In this document: in pieces, positions 7,638 to 13,807 of the stretch | How the letters are laid out: every line of letters starts with the position of its first letter | Numbering within the stretch: position 1 is the first letter of the stretch | Source of the DNA: an uncultured Campylobacter sp. | Lineage (GTDB): Bacteria; Campylobacterota; Campylobacteria; Campylobacterales; Campylobacteraceae | Assembly: GCF_938031315.1 (NCBI RefSeq) | Contig: NZ_CALHHT010000049.1 | Location: forward strand, 1 to 16,339 | Direction: 5' to 3' | Length of the DNA stretch: 16,339 nucleotides | Translations under genes and position numbers: made by a program | Notes under the pieces: generated by a model | The model's input: the letters and a program-made list of their open reading frames with translations, nothing else | What the model was told of the DNA's origin: nothing | Database searches by the model: none

Positions 7638-8918
7638 ATGTTTGGTATCAGTATGCCTGAAATTACGGTCATTTTAATCATCGCGATAATCGTGCTGGGG
7701 CCCGAAAAGCTTCCAAAAGTGCTGGTCGAGCTCGCGAAATACTTCAAAGTCATCAAAAAAACCATCAACGACGCAAAATCGAGCTTCGATCAGGAGCTTC
7801 GCATCGCCGAGCTCAAAGAGGACGCCAAAAAATATAAAGAGAGTATCACGCGAGCAAGCGAGGGCGTGCGCAAAAAGCTCACGTTTGAGGAGCTCGACGA
7901 GATAAAAGGCGGCATAGACTCGGTCAAAGAGACGCTAAATGCGGGGCTAAAAGACGCGGAAAGCTCGCTTAAAGAAACGCTTAGCTCGGACGCCGCCAAA
8001 GACGCGTTAAACTCTGCGGAAGTCTCGGCGCAAAAACAGAGCGAGACGGCAAATTTAAAAGCAAATTCGAGCGGAGAAAATTCCGCGCACGACGGGCGAA
8101 ATTTTATGCCAGATACTCAGAGCTTTGCGGCTTGCGGGCAGAATTCCGCAAATTTAGAGCAGAATTTTGCGAGCCGCGAACGTGATTCCGCCTGCGCGCA
8201 GCCCGGCTCCGATACGAAGCTTCAAGTCCTAGCTTATGCTAGAAGTAAAAACGAAGTCTTACGCAAGCGCTACGGCGTGCAAATTTTAGAGGGCGAGACG
8301 CAGCTGGCGCACGCTGCGGATATTATCGTGCTCGCGACCAAGCCCGCCAGTTACGAGGGGATTTTGCACCTGATCGCGCCCGAGCTCGCGGGTAAAATTC
8401 TGCTTCTTTTGGCGCCGAATTTCAAGCTGGAGTGCGCCCAAAATATCGTAGGTGCGGACGTTTTCGTGGCTCGCGCGATGCCAAACGTCGCTGCGGGCAT
8501 CGGCGCGTCGGCTACGGCGCTGTGCTACGGCGAGTATTTTGATGAGGCCAGTCGGGAGATCGTACGAGCGCTAGCCGCCAAAATCGGCAAATTCTACGAG
8601 ATAGATGAGGCTGGCTTTGCCGCATTTACGGGGATCGCAGGGAGTCTGCCTGCGTATGTGTGCGCCTTTATCGAGGCTGCGGCGGATGCGGGCGTGCGTG
8701 GCGGACTACCGCGAACGCTGTGCTACGACGCGGTAGCGGCGGCGGTAGAGGGCACGACGCGTCTGCTACAAAGCGGCAGGCGCCCATCGGAGCTCAAAGA
8801 CGCCGTCTGCTCGCCTGCGGGCACGACGATAGAGGGGCTGGCGGCACTGGAGGCGGCTGGGTTTCGCGCAGCGGTGATGGCGGCGATCGAGGCGTGCATC
8901 GCCAAAGCTCGCGGCTAG
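7638..8918 (+). CDS. tatB: TatB-ProC fusion: Tat translocase subunit joined to an N-truncated pyrroline-5-carboxylate reductase
   Basis: One uninterrupted 426-codon frame joins two unrelated proteins. Residues 1-~110 are TatB: a membrane helix (about 7-20, EITVILIIAIIVL), the GPEKLP hinge (21-26), an amphipathic helix and a charged coiled-coil region (DQELRIAELKEDAKKYKESI, 51-70; VRKKLTFEEL). Residues ~111-194 are a low-complexity linker rich in A, S, N and Q. Residues ~195-426 are ProC: YARSKNEVLRKRYGV (200-214), IIVLATKP (229-236), VARAMPNVAAGIG (277-289), GSLPAYVCAFIEAAADAGVR (335-354), then LKDAVCSPAGTTIEG (386-400) with the conserved SPxGTT active-site loop. ProC normally starts with about 30 residues carrying GxGxMG for NAD(P)H binding; these are absent, and I found no such motif in the other two frames. 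The ProC half looks most like clostridial enzymes (impression from memory). TatB function may survive; reductase activity is doubtful. tatC, normally next, is not in the window. Confidence 0.88.
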   Translation: MFGISMPEITVILIIAIIVLGPEKLPKVLVELAKYFKVIKKTINDAKSSFDQELRIAELKEDAKKYKESITRASEGVRKKLTFEELDEIKGGIDSVKETLNAGLKDAESSLKETLSSDAAKDALNSAEVSAQKQSETANLKANSSGENSAHDGRNFMPDTQSFAACGQNSANLEQNFASRERDSACAQPGSDTKLQVLAYARSKNEVLRKRYGVQILEGETQLAHAADIIVLATKPASYEGILHLIAPELAGKILLLLAPNFKLECAQNIVGADVFVARAMPNVAAGIGASATALCYGEYFDEASREIVRALAAKIGKFYEIDEAGFAAFTGIAGSLPAYVCAFIEAAADAGVRGGLPRTLCYDAVAAAVEGTTRLLQSGRRPSELKDAVCSPAGTTIEGLAALEAAGFRAAVMAAIEACIAKARG

Positions 8919-9630
8919 CCTTTCGCCGCACCTCGTCGGTTTCGGATTTCAAACATAGCGCGTTTGCGGTCGCGCTAATATCGGAATTCTTTTCGGGCGT
9001 TCTCTAGCAAAAATTTTGTCTTATTTTTATCGAATAAATTCGTCGCTTCTGCGGCGGCGGAGTTACGAACCTTATAACAAGCGAGCCGGCAAGCTCGTAT
9101 CGCATTTAAAATTTTAAAATTCAGAGATTTTAGAAATTTTAGGTCAAAATTTTACGCTTAAAATTCTAAATTTACAGGCTTATAAATTTAGTGATCGCAA
9201 CAGAGCTAAATTTTGATTTTTAGTAGAGCAAGTTTGGCATCCACAACCATTAAAATCAAAATTTAGCGCAGTATGAGCGGATGCGTACACAACTGCGAAT
9301 TTGAGAGACAAAAACGTAAAAGCGGAACGTAAGAGCTAAAAGAGTGCGTCCTGCGCTACGGTCTTGCGAGATACAAACGCAAGCTGTAAAATTTCGCCGC
9401 TCACGTGAATAGAAAACCGAAACTAGCCGCGCCGAAGCGTATTTTACTACCAAAGCAAGCTGCAAATCAAAAACTACATTCCACCGCTCGGACAAGCTTT
9501 AAATTTAAACCGCGTTTCGCCGCCGAGCCGCAAACCAAACCCGTGTGCCAAATCCTGCCGAGCTGCGCAATAAAATTTGACTTTCATCCAGCCGAGACTT
9601 CGCACGCAAAGCCGCGATAAGCAAGTAAGA
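8919..9630. other. 712-bp gene-free spacer
   Basis: No credible gene is visible. Open frames at 9256-9495 (-) and 9405-9620 (+) have no ribosome-binding site and unnatural composition. The left half is rich in AAATTTT-type words (9105-9200), the centre holds a 16-bp perfect inverted repeat (9205-9267), and the right half is more GC-rich, without recognisable remnants. It marks the junction between the conserved block and the accessory genes. Confidence 0.5.
9205..9267. repeat. Perfect 16-bp inverted repeat with 31-nt loop
   Basis: GCTAAATTTTGATTTT at 9205-9220 is the exact reverse complement of AAAATCAAAATTTAGC at 9252-9267; the bases just outside and inside both arms do not match, so the arms are exactly 16 bp. 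The 31-base loop contains TTTGGCATCCACAACCA. The arms are AT-rich and there is no U-tract, so it is not a classical terminator. It could be a structured RNA, a protein-binding site or the remnant of a tiny inverted-repeat element. Confidence 0.75.
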
Positions 9631-9972
9631 TCAGATAAATTCCTTCTCTAAAGGCTGCATCGCATTGCCGTCTGCGTCGAAAAGCACCCGCCCGCATACT
9701 TCGCAGACTTCATCTCTAGGCGACGGCTCGTCCGCGTCCAGCTGCCACGCCGACATCTCGCCGCACTCGCAGTTTATGACGTAAAGGATCTGCCTTTTGC
9801 GGCGCTTGCCCCACGGCGCGATGTCCCAAAATAGCTCCTCGCGCTTGCCTAGCTTTTTAAAATCTTTCTCGGCGTCCTTGTGCGCGACGAGCAGATAATA
9901 AGCATTGCTATGAAGATCCAAAGTAAAGAGCCTAAAATCGCTCTTCTTTAGCGCCTTTTGAAACTCGTTCAT
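9631..9972 (-). CDS. Zinc-ribbon-like hypothetical protein; probable 3' half of a split gene
   Basis: The ATG at 9972 overlaps the previous stop as TGATG and gives 113 residues; a TTG one codon earlier is also possible, but neither has a good ribosome-binding site. The C-terminal half carries C-x-C (INCECGEM) and, about 20 residues on, C-x2-C (EVCEVCGRV), a zinc-ribbon-like pattern. The N-terminal part, FRLFTLDLHSNAYYLLVAHK, recalls the end of DUF6630-type proteins (LDtgsDsY.l.lv), recognised from memory with low confidence. In the same frame the code stays open upstream of the ATG and encodes natural-looking EGFERGDASLFL, reaching an A AAA AAG heptamer in the upstream gene. It is therefore probably the second half of one ~212-residue protein. 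It could instead be an independent translationally coupled gene. Confidence 0.7.
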   Translation of the reverse strand: MNEFQKALKKSDFRLFTLDLHSNAYYLLVAHKDAEKDFKKLGKREELFWDIAPWGKRRKRQILYVINCECGEMSAWQLDADEPSPRDEVCEVCGRVLFDADGNAMQPLEKEFI

Positions 9973-10268
9973 CAAAAATAGGCTCGCATCGCCGCGCTCG
10001 AAACCCTCTTTTTTGCTTCTTTTTCGAGCCTTGCGTAAATTTTATCGCACTCTAGAGCCACGCCGCTTTGCAGTGCATCAAGCCTAGAGCTGATAAATTT
10101 GCCCACATCGCCCGTCTCGTCTTCGCCGACCCAGTCAAGCACCCGCACGAGCCCTTTTGCGATAAGCGCGTTCAAAAACTCGCCGTCATTCATCTCGCCC
10201 GTTTTCTCAAAACCGCCCGTCTCGCCCGCCGTCAAATGCTTTAAAACGCAGCACTGATCCTTCGTCAT
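9972..10268 (-). CDS. Hypothetical protein; probable 5' half of a split gene
   Basis: The start is secure: AAAGGAG (minus strand, 10274-10280) lies 5 bases before ATG. The 98-residue product has no membrane segment. FLNALIAKGLVRVLDWVGED (residues about 31-50) resembles the 'lvdal..rG.v..lDWk.e' core of DUF6630-type proteins (from memory, low confidence). After residue 87 the frame runs out in RVSSAAMRAYF and stops, whereas the -1 frame from the same point continues without a stop into the next gene. At codons 85-87 the sequence GCA AAA AAG contains the A AAA AAG heptamer. This is either a one-base loss in a seven-A run, a programmed -1 frameshift, or a sequencing indel. The 16 bases AAAGGAGCGAAAATGA at its start are identical to those at the SUKH gene start. 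Confidence 0.7.
   Translation of the reverse strand: MTKDQCCVLKHLTAGETGGFEKTGEMNDGEFLNALIAKGLVRVLDWVGEDETGDVGKFISSRLDALQSGVALECDKIYARLEKEAKKRVSSAAMRAYF
10008..10014 (-). promoter_or_regulatory. A AAA AAG slippery heptamer linking two overlapping reading frames
   Basis: On the minus strand codons 85-87 read GCA AAA AAG. A -1 slip here moves decoding to GAG GGT TTC, which stays open into the downstream coding region and enters its frame exactly. A AAA AAG is the heptamer used by E. coli dnaX for -1 frameshifting. GGCTCG upstream and CGAGCC downstream could pair across the site. Whether it is used is unknown. Confidence 0.5.
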
Positions 10269-10398
10269 TTTCGCTCCTTTGATTAAATTTACCGCCTACG
10301 TGGGTCTGTTTAAATTTTACTCCCAAAAAGCTTTAAGCTTACTTTTCACAACTCCTTGCGCTGCAAATTTAGCTCGTGGCGGCGGGTAAAATTTACGC

Positions 10399-10404
10399 TA
10401 TAAT
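10399..10404 (+). promoter_or_regulatory. Probable -10 box of the DUF1963-like gene
   Basis: TATAAT occurs 39 bases before the ATG at 10444, inside GGTAAAATTTACGCTATAAT. The same module, differing by one base insertion, precedes the DUF4299-like gene. AAGGA at 10434-10438 is the ribosome-binding site. Confidence 0.65.
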
Positions 10405-10443
10405 TTCACAAAAGCGCTAAAATTCCAACCGAAAAGGACGCAA

Positions 10444-11139
10444 ATGCAAACGGATCTGCAAGAAAAGATTAAGGAGCTGCAGCGCAAGATCGCGCGCGAA
10501 ATCACCTATTTTCAAACGGGCGGCGTGAGGCCGCGAGGCGCTATTGATGAGTGCTGGATCGGTCGCGTGCTCGCTTACGCGGCGGACGAGGAGCTGCCTA
10601 CGGATCAAAACGGCGTGCCGATGCTTCCTCTGGCGCAGTTTTACCTGCCCGCGCTACCCCACGTGCCGCAGGTCTTAGACGGTGTCAAGCTGCTTGCGGT
10701 CTTCATCTCGCAGGATATCATCGGCAAATTTGATGAGAATATGGACGGCCTATGGGCGATCCGCGAGTATAGCGACGTAAGCGAGCTCGTCATAAAGGAG
10801 CTTGCAAATCCGCGCTCGCAGATAAGGCCCTTTCCTTTGCAGCCAAAATTTGCCGCGGACGATACGCCCGTTTGGGACGGCGGCGGGCTGGATACGGACG
10901 CCATAGATGAAATTTTGCGTCTTGAGGAGACGGAGGGGCTCGAGTATTACGACGACATCGCCTTGGAGTTTTATAACTGCACGAAATTTGGCGGCTATCC
11001 CTCCTTTTGCCAGTCAGGAGTGAGCTTCGGCGAGGGCTATCAGTTCGTTTTTCAGGTCTCTTCAGACGACAAGGCGGGCTTTAACGTCATAGACGGCGGC
11101 AGCTTGATGTTTGCTAAAAACCCGCAAAACGGCGCGTAG
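10444..11139 (+). CDS. DUF1963/YwqG-like protein, possible immunity-type protein
   Basis: This is a 231-residue soluble protein with a coiled N-terminus (LQEKIKELQRKI). GVPMLPLAQFYLPALPHVPQ (59-78) and LLAVFISQD (84-92) match the 'G.pl.flaQin' region of the YwqG/DUF1963 family. FGGYPSFCQSGVSFGEGYQF (184-203), then FVFQVSSDDKAGFNVIDGGS, matches the family's C-terminal 'GGyP.fiQ....FlfQi.SDe....w.dgG.lyff' segment. Members are found among immunity proteins of polymorphic toxin systems as well as in isolation; the biochemical role is unknown. The start is supported by AAGGA 5 bases before ATG and a clear TATAAT box. It appears monocistronic, with long spacers on both sides and no toxin gene adjacent. 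Confidence 0.8.
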   Translation: MQTDLQEKIKELQRKIAREITYFQTGGVRPRGAIDECWIGRVLAYAADEELPTDQNGVPMLPLAQFYLPALPHVPQVLDGVKLLAVFISQDIIGKFDENMDGLWAIREYSDVSELVIKELANPRSQIRPFPLQPKFAADDTPVWDGGGLDTDAIDEILRLEETEGLEYYDDIALEFYNCTKFGGYPSFCQSGVSFGEGYQFVFQVSSDDKAGFNVIDGGSLMFAKNPQNGA

Positions 11140-11492
11140 AGCCTGTATTATGATTTCGATTAGGCACGCGAAAGGCTTTAGCTCGCTTATAAAATTCTGC
11201 CGCTTTAAATAGATGCTCGGGCTGCATAAATTTACGATGAAATTTTATCTACGCCCAGCTTTGAACCCGCTCGGCGCGGCTTAAATTTAAACGGCGGCGC
11301 GCTCCGATCGAGATTAAAATTAAACCGTCGAAAGACGAGCCGTATAGATGCAGGCGAGCCGAATACAGCGAGCAGGTCGTAAAAAATTCGGCGCCGTAAA
11401 ATTTTAAAATTTTATAGCCCGAGATTTTGGGTTCGAGCTTGAAATTTAAGGCGCGCTTGAAATTTTAACCCGCAAAATTTAAAGGAGCGAAA
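11140..11492. other. 353-bp spacer with AT palindrome
   Basis: No gene is seen. It contains the palindrome TAAAATTTTAAAATTTTA (11397-11414), one copy of a 27-bp dispersed repeat (11384-11410), and two similar GCTTGAAATTT words near 11440 and 11456. The ribosome-binding site AAAGGAG of the next gene is at 11481-11487. Confidence 0.5.
11384..11410. repeat. Dispersed 27-bp spacer repeat, copy 1
   Basis: This 27-bp stretch matches 15745-15771 at 26 positions; the shared exact core is GCGCCGTAAAATTTTAAAAT. Both copies lie between genes, about 4.36 kb apart. Confidence 0.7.
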
Positions 11493-12302
11493 ATGAATGC
11501 AAACGAGCTTGCAAACATCTGGCGCAGGCCGATCTACCTGCCCTATCTACAAGATTCGCTCACGCCCGAGTCGCTGAGGGCCGCGGAGGAGGAGCTAGGA
11601 CACGCCCTGCCGCGCGAGCTAGTCATGATGCTAAGCATCCAAAACGGCGGCTACCTGCGCTACGAGCTAGAGGGCTACCCGCTGGACGCCGTTAGCGGCA
11701 TCGGCGAGGCGCATCCGTCGCTTACGCGCTTTAGCTGGGGCGAGGAGTGCGAATGCGTGAGCTTCGAGCTTGACGGGCTGGTGCCCTTCAGCGGCGACGG
11801 ATACTGGTACCTGTGCCTGGACTACCGCGCGAGCAAACAGCCTGCGGTCGCCTACATCGACGTCGAATGCGATGAGCTAAGCATCATCGCGCAGGATTTC
11901 GTTTCGTTTTTGGCGCTTTTGCGGCTCGATACGGGCGGCAAGATCGCGCTGCAAACGAGGCTCGATCTAAATGGCACAAAGGCGCGGCTGGAGGAAATTT
12001 TAGGCGTGCGCGCAAGAGCCGCCGATCCGCAGCTTTACGGCTTTAGCGTGTATAATTTCGCTCGCGATGGCGGCGTGCTGAGCCTTAGCCCGAACGAGGT
12101 TCGGCTCGGATTTGCCAGGCGGGGCGAGCGGCGGTTTAAAGAGCTTAAAAACTTCAGCGAACCCGCCCTACGCTATGCTGAGCTGGACGCGGGCGCGATG
12201 ATACTGGACATTTTCAAAGAAGAGCTGATGGGCGAAATTTTGCGCGAGCTAAAGGATGCGGGTTTATGCGCACAGAGCCTAAAAGACGCGATCGGCGCGT
12301 AA
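11493..12302 (+). CDS. SMI1/KNR4 (SUKH) domain protein with C-terminal extension
   Basis: The N-terminal ~150 residues form a SUKH domain: LTPESLRAAEEELGHALPRE (23-42), then LVMMLSIQNGGYLRYE is the classic 'e..iaafE..lg..LP.dyk.fL...NGG' helix pair. LVPFSGDGYWYLCLDYR (96-112) is the 'lipi..dg.gdylclDy' strand region. SUKH proteins are established as immunity proteins of many bacterial polymorphic toxins, though free-standing members are common. About 115 further residues (155-269) carry no motif I recognise. The start is firm: AAAGGAG 5 bases before ATG. No toxin or secretion gene is adjacent, so the immunity role is inferred from family and context. The gene is GC-rich relative to its spacers, with no sign of disruption. 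Confidence 0.88.
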   Translation: MNANELANIWRRPIYLPYLQDSLTPESLRAAEEELGHALPRELVMMLSIQNGGYLRYELEGYPLDAVSGIGEAHPSLTRFSWGEECECVSFELDGLVPFSGDGYWYLCLDYRASKQPAVAYIDVECDELSIIAQDFVSFLALLRLDTGGKIALQTRLDLNGTKARLEEILGVRARAADPQLYGFSVYNFARDGGVLSLSPNEVRLGFARRGERRFKELKNFSEPALRYAELDAGAMILDIFKEELMGEILRELKDAGLCAQSLKDAIGA

Positions 12303-12693
12303 GCTTTTGCGATTATTAGTGAGTTTTGTGCGGGCTGCGGCGCGCATTCGCGTGATCGATAATGTGGACTTGCGCTCGTAAATTTAGCGCTCAAGCACCC
12401 GCCGCGCAGTCTGCGCTTTAAATGCGGGCGATAAACACCAAGCTACGCGCTAAATTTTGAAAAAGCTACAAAAGCCCTCATCGCGGTAAAATTTTAACTC
12501 ACAAATATTCAGGCTGTACCGCGGGCATGTAAAAAAACCTACAGGCAAGCTAAAATACGGCGCGAGCGGACACAAATATATGCGCAGGGAGGCGCAAAAT
12601 GCGCAAGCTATCGCGAACGGCGAGCGCAAATTTAGCCCGCTGCGGTAGGTAAAATTTCGCTATAATTTTGCCAATTTAACAAAGGAGAAAAGG
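12303..12693. other. 391-bp spacer with promoter at its right end
   Basis: No gene or clear remnant is visible on either strand. The right end has the promoter module of the next gene (12648-12666) and its AAAGGAG site (12681-12687). The rest mixes GC-rich blocks and AAATTTT words, with no strong inverted repeats noticed. Confidence 0.5.
12661..12666 (+). promoter_or_regulatory. Probable -10 box of the DUF4299-like gene
   Basis: TATAAT lies 28 bases before the GTG start at 12694, within GGTAAAATTTCGCTATAAT. Apart from one extra A this equals the module ahead of the DUF1963-like gene, including the following TTT. Confidence 0.65.
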
Positions 12694-13623
12694 GTGAGCG
12701 TAGAATTTCGCGTCAAAAATAAAAAGCGACCGCTATTTATGGGGTATTCGGACGCCATGAGCGTTAGCAAAGCATTGGATTTCCTGCCCGATCTATCGGT
12801 ATTTGACATAGACGAGAGCGCCGAGGACTTTGGCGAGAGGGCGTTTTTAAAATCGCCTTTGAGCGAGTATGAGTGTTTGATTTTGGGCGTGCGGGGCAAG
12901 AGCGGGCGCGGGATGGAGCTAAGATATGACGAGGAGCAGCAAAGCTACGCCGTGCGCGTAAATACGCCCGCGACGGTCTTTGATTGGGTTTTAGCAATCT
13001 CGTATCTGCAGGCGCTATCTAAGCAGCTAGGAAGCGAGATCACGGATGAAAACGGCGAAATTTACACTCACGACAGGATAGAGCAATTCGACTATGAGCG
13101 CGATATAGCGGCGGGGCTACATTCGATAGATCAGCACTTAAACGGCGATACGGAGGTAAATTTTTGCTACGGGGTGCAGAGGCCTTTTGCGATAAACCGC
13201 GCGATGATGGATGAAATTTTAGCCTCATACAACCCCGCCGCCGAGTTTAGCAGGCGGCTAACCGAGGTGCAGTACCTCGACGCTTACAGCGCGCACCAGA
13301 GGTTTTACCGAAATGGAGATGACGGCACGATAATGGGCTCATACGCGCTCACGCAGGACCTGCCTACTATCCTGCCCTACAAGCCGCTTGTGGAGTGGCA
13401 AAACGCGGAGATGCTGAAAAATAGCGACGTAGCGCGCTGGCAGATCGCGCTCATAGGCATAGAGGGCGACGAAAACGACGCAGGTAACTACCGCGCCATC
13501 GCCGAGCTGGAATACGACGAGTTTATCGGGCGCCTGCCGAAGCAAAGCTACCGCTTCATCGATGCGAGCTATATTTTGGTTGACGGGCTAAGCGCCGAGC
13601 AGCTAAAGGCGCTGGCGGGCTAA
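12694..13623 (+). CDS. DUF4299-like hypothetical protein
   Basis: This is a 309-residue soluble protein starting at GTG; AAAGGAG lies 6 bases upstream and TATAAT farther up, so the start is firm. The opening MSVEFRVKNKKRPLFMGY, a Y-DEE-SYAVRVNTPAT segment near 88-105, the following DWVLAISYLQALSKQLGS (107-124) and the C-terminal RWQIALIGIEGDE region with FIDASYILVDGLS recall the DUF4299 family of Firmicutes and other bacteria. That family has no known activity and is recognised here from memory. There is no signal peptide or membrane helix. It is one of a row of single genes with their own promoters in this accessory segment, so an immunity or stress role is conceivable but unsupported. Confidence 0.75.
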   Translation: MSVEFRVKNKKRPLFMGYSDAMSVSKALDFLPDLSVFDIDESAEDFGERAFLKSPLSEYECLILGVRGKSGRGMELRYDEEQQSYAVRVNTPATVFDWVLAISYLQALSKQLGSEITDENGEIYTHDRIEQFDYERDIAAGLHSIDQHLNGDTEVNFCYGVQRPFAINRAMMDEILASYNPAAEFSRRLTEVQYLDAYSAHQRFYRNGDDGTIMGSYALTQDLPTILPYKPLVEWQNAEMLKNSDVARWQIALIGIEGDENDAGNYRAIAELEYDEFIGRLPKQSYRFIDASYILVDGLSAEQLKALAG

Positions 13624-13807
13624 ATTTTACTTGCGGTGAAATTTTACAGAATTTTATCAAGGATTGACGCCGCAAAATTTAAAGGGGTGGAATTCGCGGT
13701 AAATTTCGCGATGTGCAAAATTCCAAGGAGGTGGAATTTTATCGCAGCGGAATTTTTAAATTTATATCGCGGTGAAATTCCGTCGTGATAAAATTTAGAA
13801 AGTCTAA
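13624..13807. repeat. Spacer with four GGTGRAATTY motifs
   Basis: GGTGAAATTT (13635), GGTGGAATTC (13686), GGTGGAATTT (13730) and GGTGAAATTC (13771) all share GGTGRAATTY in the same orientation, 41-51 bases apart, with related GCGGTAAATTT and GCGGAATTT words between. They are regular enough to be a decayed tandem repeat or repeated binding sites. No gene lies here. Confidence 0.55.

Noticed and set aside
8041..8221. ProC glycine motif hidden in another frame by a frameshift
   Set aside because: Reading both other frames gave early stops and no GxGxxG sequence.
8660..9007. Plus-strand open frame within and beyond the ProC part
   Set aside because: Out-of-frame shadow of the fusion gene, Gly/Arg-rich, no start signal.
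9256..9495. 79-codon open frame on the minus strand
   Set aside because: No ribosome-binding site, Arg/Cys-rich implausible composition, overlaps another open frame, no recognisable motif.
9405..9620. 71-codon open frame on the plus strand
   Set aside because: Starts at GTG without a ribosome-binding site; composition reflects AAATTTT-type spacer DNA.
9973..9975. TTG start one codon before ATG for the zinc-ribbon-like gene
   Set aside because: The adjacent ATG overlapping the previous stop is the simpler choice, and the real product may arise by frameshift instead.
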